This document shows, piece after piece, positions 1 through 10,065 of a stretch of DNA of 15,484 bases. The notes beneath the pieces are model-generated. The model was not told the DNA's origin, did not search any database, and saw nothing but the letters and a program-made list of their open reading frames with translations. A program made the translations under genes and the position numbers. The number at the start of each line of letters is the position of its first letter. The stretch's first letter is position 1. The DNA is from an uncultured Alphaproteobacteria bacterium (GTDB lineage: Bacteria; Pseudomonadota; Alphaproteobacteria; Micropepsales; Micropepsaceae), in contig CAIXUE010000042.1 of assembly GCA_903922545.1 (NCBI GenBank), forward strand, positions 1 through 15,484. The letters are read 5' to 3'.

Positions 1-2
1 AG

Positions 3-236
3 TCGGTGCTGGCCGCCGTGGACGGATTGGAAATGGGCGTCGACCGCAATGCTTCCATGCATCTGCTCGGTCATGCGTCGCTTAATCTCAACCAGGTCTT
101 CCAGCCAGAGAAGTCAATCGCCGATCATTTGAACAAGATCGATTCGACCGTCGCCATGATCCGCGCCCGCAACCCGAAACAACCGGAGATACAGTCGCCG
201 CCGGACGACGATTTACGGGTCGCGAACGGCGAATAA
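3..236 (+). CDS. C-terminal part of a protein resembling a tyrosine recombinase (partial)
   Basis: The frame is open from the left edge to the TAA at 234-236, so only the last 77 or so residues are visible. The stretch containing LLGHASLNLNQVFQ resembles the end of tyrosine recombinase (phage integrase/Xer) catalytic domains, where LGH-S is followed by T-(Q)-x-Y. The His of LGH (codon at 72-74) and the aromatic residue are nine positions apart, as in XerD, but the aromatic is Phe (TTC, 99-101), not the catalytic Tyr. The remaining 44-residue tail is hydrophilic and unrecognised. If the match is right, this is an inactive or diverged recombinase; the upstream catalytic Arg/His/Arg residues are outside the window. 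It could instead be an unrelated protein with a chance match. Codon use is GC-rich like the neighbours. Confidence 0.5.
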   Translation, partial: SVLAAVDGLEMGVDRNASMHLLGHASLNLNQVFQPEKSIADHLNKIDSTVAMIRARNPKQPEIQSPPDDDLRVANGE

Positions 237-314
237 AGAAGAGGCGAATAACGAGGTGCAAATAGTAAGTCTTTGTAATTTCATCCTATTCGCTACGCCC
301 ACTTCGCAATTCGC
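228..314. repeat. Short GCGAATA direct and inverted repeats after the first gene
   Basis: GGCGAATAA occurs at 228-236 and again at 243-251, a 15-base period; the first copy contains the stop codon of the upstream gene. The reverse-complement core appears as TATTCGC at 287-293 and ATTCGC at 309-314. The region is clearly more AT-rich than the flanking genes. It looks like non-coding, slipped or palindromic repeat DNA; no gene is supported in 237-482. Confidence 0.5.
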
Positions 315-366
315 TTTCATCTTCCCATCCCGGCGCCAATCGTCTATTGAACCGGCCCTGGAGCTT

Positions 367-457
367 AATCCGATCAGTTTGGATCGGATTATGCTCCGGA
401 TCCTTTGTTTTTCGCGCAATCTTGCGGCGAACCGGTTCCCACTTCGCCGGATTGCGC
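367..457. repeat. Double-palindrome intergenic repeat element upstream of secG
   Basis: Two hairpins lie back to back. The first is a perfect 9-bp stem, AATCCGATC (367-375) with GATCGGATT (382-390), loop AGTTTG. The second is GCGCAATC (414-421) with GATTGCGC (450-457), enclosing CGGCGAA (425-431) with TTCGCCG (443-449) and the loop CCGGTTCCCAC. From general knowledge, loops of the type ACCGGTTTCCACTT are common in dispersed intergenic repeats of alphaproteobacteria, so this is probably one member of such a family. It ends 25 bases before the secG start. There is no T-run after either stem, so it is not a classic terminator. Confidence 0.6.
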
Positions 458-482
458 TCTAGCCCGGAAAAAGGCGCACGCC

Positions 483-833
483 ATGCAGACCCTGTTGTTG
501 GTTATCGAACTCATGATCGCGATCGCGCTCGTCATCGTCGTCCTGATGCAGCGTTCCGAGGGCGGGGCGCTGGGTATGGGCGGCGGCGGATCCGGCCTGG
601 GCGGACTTTTCAGCCCGCGCGGCGCCTCCGATACGCTGACCCGCACCACGGCAATCCTGGCGGTGTTGTTTTTCGTTACCTGTCTGGGTCTCAACTTGCT
701 TGTGGCGCACTCCGCCAAGCCGAGGTCGATCCTCGATTCGGCCTCCGCAACGAGCCAGACGACCGCGCCGCTGCAAAGGCCCGTGACGCCGGCTCCGACC
801 CGGCCTACGCCGACGATTCCCACGCCGCACTAA
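483..833 (+). CDS. secG: SecG, preprotein translocase subunit
   Basis: A 116-residue inner-membrane protein, the small subunit of the SecYEG channel that stimulates SecA-driven export. Two membrane segments are visible at about 3-22 and 54-75, joined by the family's typical loop: LMQRSEGGALG followed by a Gly-rich stretch and GLFSPRGASD. The C-terminal 40 residues are a Thr/Pro/Ala-rich tail, longer than in E. coli SecG, which is usual for alphaproteobacteria. The ATG at 483 was chosen because it begins the first membrane segment and has a purine-rich GGAAAAAGG ahead of it; an open frame extends upstream to 405 but covers the palindromic repeat. pyrG follows 112 bases downstream. Many alphaproteobacteria have tpiA just upstream of secG; here a recombinase-like tail is there instead. 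Confidence 0.93.
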   Translation: MQTLLLVIELMIAIALVIVVLMQRSEGGALGMGGGGSGLGGLFSPRGASDTLTRTTAILAVLFFVTCLGLNLLVAHSAKPRSILDSASATSQTTAPLQRPVTPAPTRPTPTIPTPH

Positions 834-864
834 ACCCATGAATTTCATCAGGTTGTGCTGAGTC

Positions 865-883
865 CCTGAGACATAATCTCAGG
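865..883. repeat. Perfect 7-bp hairpin between secG and pyrG
   Basis: CCTGAGA (865-871) pairs with TCTCAGG (877-883) around the loop CATAA. On the plus strand it is followed by an A-run (888-894), not a T-run, so it does not look like an intrinsic terminator for secG; it lies 62 bases before the pyrG start and could be an operator or an RNA leader hairpin. No function is shown by the sequence. Confidence 0.4.
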
Positions 884-912
884 CCGTAAAAAAACTGCAT
901 CTTTGCGCTTGA

Positions 913-2577
<1,665 letters not shown>

Positions 2578-2871
2578 TCAGTTCGGTTTTTTGGGCTGTG
2601 GCGTGGGCGCCGGCGGCTTGGAAAGCTGCTGCATCTGATAGCTGCGTTCCTGATAGCCGGGCACCGGCATGGCGTTGAATTGCTGTTGCTGCTGCGCCTG
2701 GTTCTGCTGAATCTGCGACTGCATGGCGGCATTGTTCTGTTGCGTCGATTGCAGGGCCTGGTTGATCGTGGCCTGGTTCTGGGACTGCTGCTGATTGGGG
2801 TCGGGCAGACCCTGGGCCAGGGCGGGCGCGGCCGAAAGGACAAGGATAAGCGGGATCAGGGTTTTGTTCAT
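2578..2871 (-). CDS. Small exported Gln-rich protein of unknown function
   Basis: A 97-residue protein (98 if the adjacent ATG at 2874 is used; AGG lies only one base before that ATG, so the second is slightly favoured). Residues 1-19 are a clean signal peptide ending APALA before Q20. The mature part is about one third Gln, with NQATINQALQSTQQNN and a run of five Gln, then a Pro/Lys tail. There is no recognised domain; the composition suggests a coiled or disordered periplasmic protein. Its stop codon directly abuts the stop of pyrG in convergent orientation. It is divergent from the polysaccharide export gene at 3042, with which it may share control. No function is assigned. Confidence 0.7.
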   Translation of the reverse strand: MNKTLIPLILVLSAAPALAQGLPDPNQQQSQNQATINQALQSTQQNNAAMQSQIQQNQAQQQQQFNAMPVPGYQERSYQMQQLSKPPAPTPQPKKPN

Positions 2872-2934
2872 CATGCCTATATAAGTCCCAACCCCGGCAA
2901 AACTATCCCCATCGCACAGTGAAGTTTCCGCCAT

Positions 2935-2966
2935 GGAACCAGTGTCAGCACGGAAAACCTGGTTCC
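2935..2966. repeat. Inverted repeat GGAACCAG/CTGGTTCC in a divergent promoter region
   Basis: GGAACCAG (2935-2942) is the reverse complement of CTGGTTCC (2959-2966); a further GGTTCC occurs at 2978-2983. The right arm and its flank, AACCTGGTTCCCACT, resemble AACCGGTTCCCACT in the element upstream of secG (430-443), with one extra base. It may be a repeat-family remnant or an operator. Confidence 0.4.
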
Positions 2967-2972
2967 CACTGA

Positions 2973-2987
2973 TTAATGGTTCCTTAA
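2973..2987 (+). promoter_or_regulatory. Candidate CtrA-binding site, TTAA-N7-TTAA
   Basis: TTAA (2973-2976), seven bases (TGGTTCC), TTAA (2984-2987) is the spacing recognised by the cell-cycle response regulator CtrA in alphaproteobacteria (consensus TTAA-N7-TTAAC; the last base here is A). It lies 54 bases before the polysaccharide export gene. The right half-site would sit near a -35 position, with a weak TAGGAA at 3005-3010 as a possible -10. It is also in the upstream region of the divergent Gln-rich gene. That CtrA binds here is inference. Confidence 0.5.
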
Positions 2988-3041
2988 ACGCACCCGCAAA
3001 AGCGTAGGAATTCAGTAAGTCCAAGCCTGTATCGTTGGGGC

Positions 3042-4217
3042 ATGGGCTGGAGTGTGCCGCGTTCTTATAGGGCCGCCGCCATCGCGTGCGTCTGCGCGAT
3101 GTTGGCAATATGCGCGCGCGCGGCCGATGCCCAGACAAACAACACACAAACGACCAGCGACGGATTTGGCGTGGCGCCCAACGCTGCGCCCGTCATGCCG
3201 GTGCAGCAAAGCCCGCTGACGCCGGCGCAGACCGCGCAAAGTCTTGCCGCTGCGCAGAACGTGCCGCAAACGCCCAGCACCAGCGCCGCCACGACAAACA
3301 ATTCCATGCAGATCGATGGGCCGCCGCCGGCCGGTGTGCAGAACGCGCCCGAGAGTTCGCTGCAGACGCCGCAGCAGCAAAATTCTTCTTCCGCGCAACA
3401 GCCGGTGATTGATACGCCGGGGCCTGGCGCAACGCCCACCGCGACGCAGGTGGTGAAGGCGGCGCCGCGTCCCGCCGGCACGCCTTATGGCTTCAATCCC
3501 ATGCCCTGGGATTCGCAGACGACATCGGCTTACGGCATGGCGCCGCTGCCCGCCGTGACCCAGCCTTACGGCATGTCGCCTTTGCCCAATTCGGGTGGCG
3601 GCTATCCGCAAGCCGCGGGCTACAATCCAGGCGCCGGCAATCCCAACGATTACATGCGGACGGGCCCCACCGGTTATGGCGGCCCCGCCATGGGAGGTTA
3701 CATCCTTGGTCCCGGCGACAAGCTGCATGTCAGTGTTTATGGCGAAGATGATCTGACCGGCGATTACACGCTGGACAGTTCGGGCCTGATCCGTTTGCCG
3801 CTGATCGGCACGATGCGCGCGGCGGGCTTTACCGCCCAGGCGCTGGAGTACCAGATCGCCGGCGCGCTGGCGCAAGGCTATCTGAAAAATCCGCGCGTCA
3901 ATGTCGAGATGAACACCTACCGGCCCATCTATGTGATGGGCGCGGTCAACCGGCCCGGCGAATATGCCTATGTCGCCAATATGACGGCGCTGAATGCGGT
4001 GGCGTTCGGCGGCGGCTTCACCGACCATGCTGATAACACGACCATTTACGTGCGCCATGAAGGCAGCCCGACGGAAGAAGAATTACCGGCCAACCAGTTG
4101 ACCCGCGTCTGGCCGGGCGATGTGATCCGGGCTAAGACCACCTGGTTCTGGGATACGATGGATGCGTTCGCGCCCATCGCGGCCCCGGCGGCCATTGCGG
4201 CGGCGGCGTTCCACTAG
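3042..4217 (+). CDS. Polysaccharide export protein (Wza/GumB type) with long disordered N-terminal region
   Basis: A 391-residue exported protein. The N-terminal signal region ends near ARAADA-Q31; Cys16 in AIAC is a poor lipobox, so lipidation is uncertain. Residues about 31-215 are low complexity, rich in Gln, Pro, Ala, Thr and Gly, with two copies of YGM[AS]PLP. The polysaccharide export domain begins at YILGPGDKLHVSVYGEDDL (220-238) and runs to about 290 (GYLKNPRVNVEM), followed by an SLBB domain from about 296 (IYVMGAVNRPGEY) to 345. Family members form the outer-membrane pore that exports capsule or exopolysaccharide. No partner Wzc, Wzx or glycosyltransferase is in the window. The C-terminus is a short Ala-rich stretch without the clear helix of Wza. 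The ATG at 3042 has GGGG five bases upstream. kdsA follows after 39 bases, so co-transcription is possible. Confidence 0.88.
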   Translation: MGWSVPRSYRAAAIACVCAMLAICARAADAQTNNTQTTSDGFGVAPNAAPVMPVQQSPLTPAQTAQSLAAAQNVPQTPSTSAATTNNSMQIDGPPPAGVQNAPESSLQTPQQQNSSSAQQPVIDTPGPGATPTATQVVKAAPRPAGTPYGFNPMPWDSQTTSAYGMAPLPAVTQPYGMSPLPNSGGGYPQAAGYNPGAGNPNDYMRTGPTGYGGPAMGGYILGPGDKLHVSVYGEDDLTGDYTLDSSGLIRLPLIGTMRAAGFTAQALEYQIAGALAQGYLKNPRVNVEMNTYRPIYVMGAVNRPGEYAYVANMTALNAVAFGGGFTDHADNTTIYVRHEGSPTEEELPANQLTRVWPGDVIRAKTTWFWDTMDAFAPIAAPAAIAAAAFH

Positions 4218-4256
4218 ATTCTTTACCTTGGCCGCGCCCGGGAGTAGGGATGGCGC

Positions 4257-5102
4257 ATGACCGTGCACGCCCCCACCCAGCCCAATGAAGTCGTCCATGC
4301 CGGTAACGTGGCGATCGGCAACCGCCGCAAGCTCGCCATCATTGCCGGACCCTGTCAGCTGGAAAGCCGCGCCCATGCTTTCGACATGGCCGGTGCGCTG
4401 AAAGAGACCTGCGAAAAATTCGGCGTCGGCCTGATCTACAAAACCAGCTTCGATAAAGCCAACCGCACCAGCGCTGCGACAGAGCGCGGGCTTGGTCTGG
4501 AAAACGCGCTGCCGATTTTTGCCGACATCCGCTCCAAGTTCGGCCTGCCGGTTCTCACCGACATTCATGAGCGCGATCAGTGCGCCGCGGTGGCGCAGGC
4601 GGTCGATATTCTGCAGATCCCCGCCTTCCTCAGCCGCCAGACCGATTTGCTGGTGGCCGCCGCCCATACCGGCAAAATCGTCAATATCAAGAAGGGTCAG
4701 TTTCTTTCGCCCTGGGACATGAAGAATGTGATCGCCAAGGTGACCGGCGCGGGCAATCCCAATGTGCTGGCGACCGAGCGCGGCGTTTCTTTCGGCTATA
4801 ATACTTTGGTCAGCGACATGCGCAGCCTGCCGATCATGGCCAAGTTTGGCGCCCCTGTTGTGTTTGACGCCACCCATTCGGTGCAGGCGCCGGGCGGGCA
4901 GGGCGATTCCAGTGGCGGTGATCGCACCATGGTGCCGTATCTGGCGCGTGCCGCTGTGGCGGCCGGTGTGGCGGCGGTGTTCATGGAAGTGCATCAGGAT
5001 CCCGACCATGCGCCTTCGGACGGACCCAATATGGTCAAGCTGAAGGATTTCCCGGCGCTGCTTGAGCAGTTGGTCGAAATTGACGCGATCGTGAAGCGTT
5101 AG
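4257..5102 (+). CDS. kdsA: 3-deoxy-8-phosphooctulonate (Kdo-8-P) synthase
   Basis: Kdo-8-phosphate synthase, 281 residues, condenses phosphoenolpyruvate with D-arabinose 5-phosphate, the first committed step to Kdo of lipopolysaccharide. Family blocks are present: [11 protein letters not shown] (62-72), ITDVHE-type TDIHERDQ (101-108), [12 protein letters not shown] (120-131), NIKKGQF (143-149) and the ASGG-like SSGGDR region. Cys33 in [10 protein letters not shown] replaces the Asn found in E. coli KdsA. With His207, Glu244 and Asp255 it matches the metal-ligand set of the Aquifex aeolicus enzyme, so this should be the metal-dependent class. The start was chosen at the ATG with AGTAGGGA upstream; an out-of-frame ATG lies at 4250. 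It follows the exporter gene closely. The PEP substrate comes from enolase, encoded downstream. Confidence 0.96.
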   Translation: MTVHAPTQPNEVVHAGNVAIGNRRKLAIIAGPCQLESRAHAFDMAGALKETCEKFGVGLIYKTSFDKANRTSAATERGLGLENALPIFADIRSKFGLPVLTDIHERDQCAAVAQAVDILQIPAFLSRQTDLLVAAAHTGKIVNIKKGQFLSPWDMKNVIAKVTGAGNPNVLATERGVSFGYNTLVSDMRSLPIMAKFGAPVVFDATHSVQAPGGQGDSSGGDRTMVPYLARAAVAAGVAAVFMEVHQDPDHAPSDGPNMVKLKDFPALLEQLVEIDAIVKR

Positions 5103-5109
5103 CGCGGGA

Positions 5110-5126
5110 ATGACATAAAAAGTCAT
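5110..5126. repeat. ATGAC/GTCAT inverted repeat after kdsA
   Basis: ATGAC (5110-5114) and GTCAT (5122-5126) are separated by an A-rich seven-base loop. It lies 8 bases after the kdsA stop and 48 bases before the next gene, so it may be an operator; it is short enough to be chance. Confidence 0.25.
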
Positions 5127-5173
5127 TAGAACTGCCATATGTGGTTGGGCAGGTACTCCGTCGGAGATTTCAA

Positions 5174-5731
5174 ATGGCTTTCAAGCAGATAATTCTTGGC
5201 GCGCTGTTCCTGTCCGCAATGGCGGCAGCCGCATCGGCAAGCCCGCGCGATGACATGCTGGCGGGAATTTCCCGCTGCGGCGCGATTGCCGATGACCGGA
5301 CATTCCTGGATTGTGTTTATGGCGCGGCGCAGCCGATGCGTGCCGAGCTTGGTCTTTCCCCTGCGCCGCAAAGCCAGACAAGGTTGGTGCCGGGTAATGT
5401 TGTGACAGCCCCGTCACCGCCGCCAACCAGTGCGGCCATGGCGCGGCCGCAGCCTGATCAACGCGGAATTTTGAGCCAGGCCTTTGCCGAAGGAACTGTC
5501 GTGGCGCGGCCTCAGGCCATGAAGGCCTTCACGCTGGATTCCAGAGGGTATTTCACGGCGACCCTCTCGAACGGACAGGTGTGGCGGCAGCTGGATGACG
5601 ATCCCAACCAGGCGCACTGGAACAAGGGCGCTTCCAATTATGTCGCCACCGTCACGACCAACGCGTCGGGCGGTTTCAACATGGAAGTGACCGGCGAGGT
5701 CGGGCTCTACAAGGTCGCGCGGGTGCGCTGA
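5174..5731 (+). CDS. Secreted protein of unknown function
   Basis: A 185-residue protein with a signal peptide (about 1-23, cleavage near ASASP). Just after it come two cysteines, Cys35 and Cys47, in CGAIADDRTFLDCVYGAAQ, a spacing that recalls small alphaproteobacterial periplasmic proteins and probably forms a disulfide. A Pro/Ala/Gln-rich linker spans about 60-100. The C-terminal region (about 118-185) has predicted beta character: FTLDSRGYFTATLSNGQVWRQ and a closing EVTGEVGLYKVARVR. I do not recognise a named family. The ATG at 5174 is preferred over the GTG at 5141 because GGAG sits at 5163-5166, correctly spaced, and the signal peptide starts there. The next gene is convergent, with a 4-base gap between stops. 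Confidence 0.8.
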   Translation: MAFKQIILGALFLSAMAAAASASPRDDMLAGISRCGAIADDRTFLDCVYGAAQPMRAELGLSPAPQSQTRLVPGNVVTAPSPPPTSAAMARPQPDQRGILSQAFAEGTVVARPQAMKAFTLDSRGYFTATLSNGQVWRQLDDDPNQAHWNKGASNYVATVTTNASGGFNMEVTGEVGLYKVARVR

Positions 5732-5735
5732 TAAG

Positions 5736-6158
5736 TCAGAGCACTGTCCCGGCGATGAAGGTGGCGGTCAGTCCATAGATGGACAGGATCAGCAAACCTA
5801 TATTGGCCAGGAAGGAAATGCCGAAGCCGGGGCCGCGTTTTTCCGGCGCCGCCATATAGCCCATCGAATAAATGATGCGGCCCAGCACCCAGACAAAGCC
5901 TAGCGCCGCCGGCACCCAGCCGATGATGCGGAAATAGGTGGTGGCCAGCCAGAGCAGGGGCAGGAACATCACGAATTGCTCGATGGTGTTCATCTGCACG
6001 CGCAGGGCGCGTTCAAATTCGGGATGGCCCGTGACGGCAGGCGCCATGATCTTGTGCTTGGAGCGCAAACGCCCCGCCTGGCCGAAGGTGTAAAACAGCA
6101 CCATCACCGCCAGCAAAGTGACGACGGCGGAAAGAACGGTAGCGGGAGTGGCGAACAT
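5736..6158 (-). CDS. MAPEG family membrane protein (distal copy)
   Basis: A 140-residue four-helix membrane protein of the MAPEG family (membrane-associated proteins in eicosanoid and glutathione metabolism). Helices are at about 6-25, 60-78, 80-100 and 113-137. The family signature is RALRVQMNTIEQFVMFLPLLW (residues 50-70), with Asn57 and Glu60. Bacterial members are mostly uncharacterised; some have glutathione transferase activity. AGAGG lies just upstream of the ATG. It is the last gene of the four-gene minus-strand block, 43 bases after the hydrolase gene, and is a paralog of the first gene (7871-8284). Specific function is unknown. Confidence 0.85.
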   Translation of the reverse strand: MFATPATVLSAVVTLLAVMVLFYTFGQAGRLRSKHKIMAPAVTGHPEFERALRVQMNTIEQFVMFLPLLWLATTYFRIIGWVPAALGFVWVLGRIIYSMGYMAAPEKRGPGFGISFLANIGLLILSIYGLTATFIAGTVL

Positions 6159-6201
6159 GAAAGCCTCTTGCGGTTGAAATTACGTTTTGAAATGGACCGG
6201 C

Positions 6202-7097
6202 TTATTTCAAGCCGCGATAAATATTGACGGTGAAGTTGTTGGACGCGCCATTGCCGGGAATTTTCCAGAACTTGTCCAGGTCGGGCAGCAGATTGGCCTT
6301 GGCGACCTGGTCCTCGCTCATGCCTTTGGCCTTGGCGGCGGCGACGCGGGTCCGCGCGGTTTTCAGCATATTGCGGTAGCGGATCGCCTGGGTCTTGTTC
6401 ATCACCGTGCCATGGCCCGGCACGATTTTGGTTTTGGCATCGGCATGGTCGATGATGTAGCTGGCCGCCGCGATCATGCCGTCAATGCTGCCGCCGCTGG
6501 CGGTGTCGATATTGGGATAGCCGGGATAATGCATGGTGTCGCCGGTGGAGATCACATTCGCCGCCGGCCAGAACACAATAGTGTCGCCATTGGTGTGGGC
6601 GGGCTGATCGGGATGCACCAGTTCGGCTTTCTGGCCGGGAATGGAAACTTCAGTCCCCTGGCCGGAATAGGTCTGCACCGGCAGGGCGCCTTTGAGCGTG
6701 CCCTTGGCCGCGGCCATGGCCTTCCGGACATTCTCATGGGCGTAAATTGTGACGCCTTCCTTGGCGAAGGCGGCATTGCCGCCGGTATGGTCGCCATGGG
6801 CGTGGGTGTTGATGAGATATTTGATCGGCAGTGGCGAGATGGCCGAGATTTTGCTTTTGAGCATGGCGTGAAGCTGGTCGAACTGGCTGTCCACGATGAT
6901 CAGCCCGTCACTGCCCACCGCAACCGTGACATCGCCGATGCCGCTGGCGGGATCGGGATTGGTGGCGATGATGGCGTAAAGACCGTGGCCCAGATCCACT
7001 GTTTGTTCGGTGGTCTTGGCGAAGTCCATTTGCTGGGCGGAAGCGGGGCAGAGTGCCAAAGCGGCACAAGCCAGAAGGGACGCTGCGAGGATCCGCA

Positions 7098-7098
<1 letters not shown>
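6202..7098 (-). CDS. Secreted metallo-beta-lactamase-fold hydrolase
   Basis: A 298-residue protein of the metallo-beta-lactamase superfamily with an N-terminal signal peptide (cleavage near CPASA-Q22), so likely periplasmic. Metal ligands are visible: HAHGDH (His99, His101, Asp103, His104), His168 in AHTNGD, Asp187 in STGDT and His229 in PGHG. This set supports a two-zinc site. The family includes beta-lactamases, glyoxalase II and many hydrolases; the sequence most resembles the broad group annotated only as MBL-fold metallo-hydrolase, and the substrate cannot be read from it. Its ATG overlaps the stop of the HAD gene by one base (TAATG), with GGGAG upstream, indicating translational coupling. 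The C-terminal 70 residues are helical and Lys/Ala-rich. Confidence 0.88.
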
Positions 7099-9669
<2,571 letters not shown>

Positions 9670-9670
<1 letters not shown>

Positions 9671-10065
9671 TGTTCAGTCACGTCAATATCGGCATCAATG
9701 ATTTTGAACGGGCGTTCCGTTTTTATGCCGGGTTGACGGATATTCTGGGTCTGAAGCCGCGCTTTTCGGATGAAAAGCAGGGTTGGGCCGGATGGCAACC
9801 CGCGGAAGGCGGGCGGCCTTTGTTGCTGATCGCCCGGCCTTTTGACGGGCAGCCCGCTTCGCCGGGAAATGGCCAGATGGTCGCGTTCATGGCCCCCAAC
9901 CACGGCGTGGTGGATCGGGCCCATGCGTATGCGCTGGCAGCAGGCGGGCGCGATGAGGGCGCGCCGGGAATAAGGGCGCAGTATCATCCCGATTATTATG
10001 GCGCCTATTTCCGCGATCCGGAGGGCAATAAGCTCTGTGTTGTCTGCCATGAGGCGGAGGGTTGA
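9670..10065 (+). CDS. VOC (glyoxalase/dioxygenase) superfamily protein
   Basis: A 131-residue single-domain member of the vicinal oxygen chelate fold. It starts MFSHVNIGINDFERAFRFYAG, with His4 in the usual metal position, and ends AYFRDPEGNKLCVVCHEAEG, with Glu118 in the typical D-P-[ED]-G-N block. Two beta-alpha-beta-beta-beta modules fit the length. Relatives are annotated as glyoxalase-like or fosfomycin-resistance-like; the substrate cannot be assigned. The gene overlaps eno by one base and overlaps the following gene by one base, an arrangement that suggests translational coupling. A glyoxalase role beside a glycolytic gene would make sense (methylglyoxal removal), but that is inference from position. 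Confidence 0.85.

Noticed and set aside
414..457. Intrinsic terminator upstream of secG
   Set aside because: The stem is strong but no T-run follows on either strand.
256..462. Small open frame before secG
   Set aside because: It is built from the repeat patch and the double-palindrome element.
2881..2886. TATA-like sequence as a -10 box for the Gln-rich gene on the minus strand
   Set aside because: It is too close to the start codon and no -35 lies at a workable distance.
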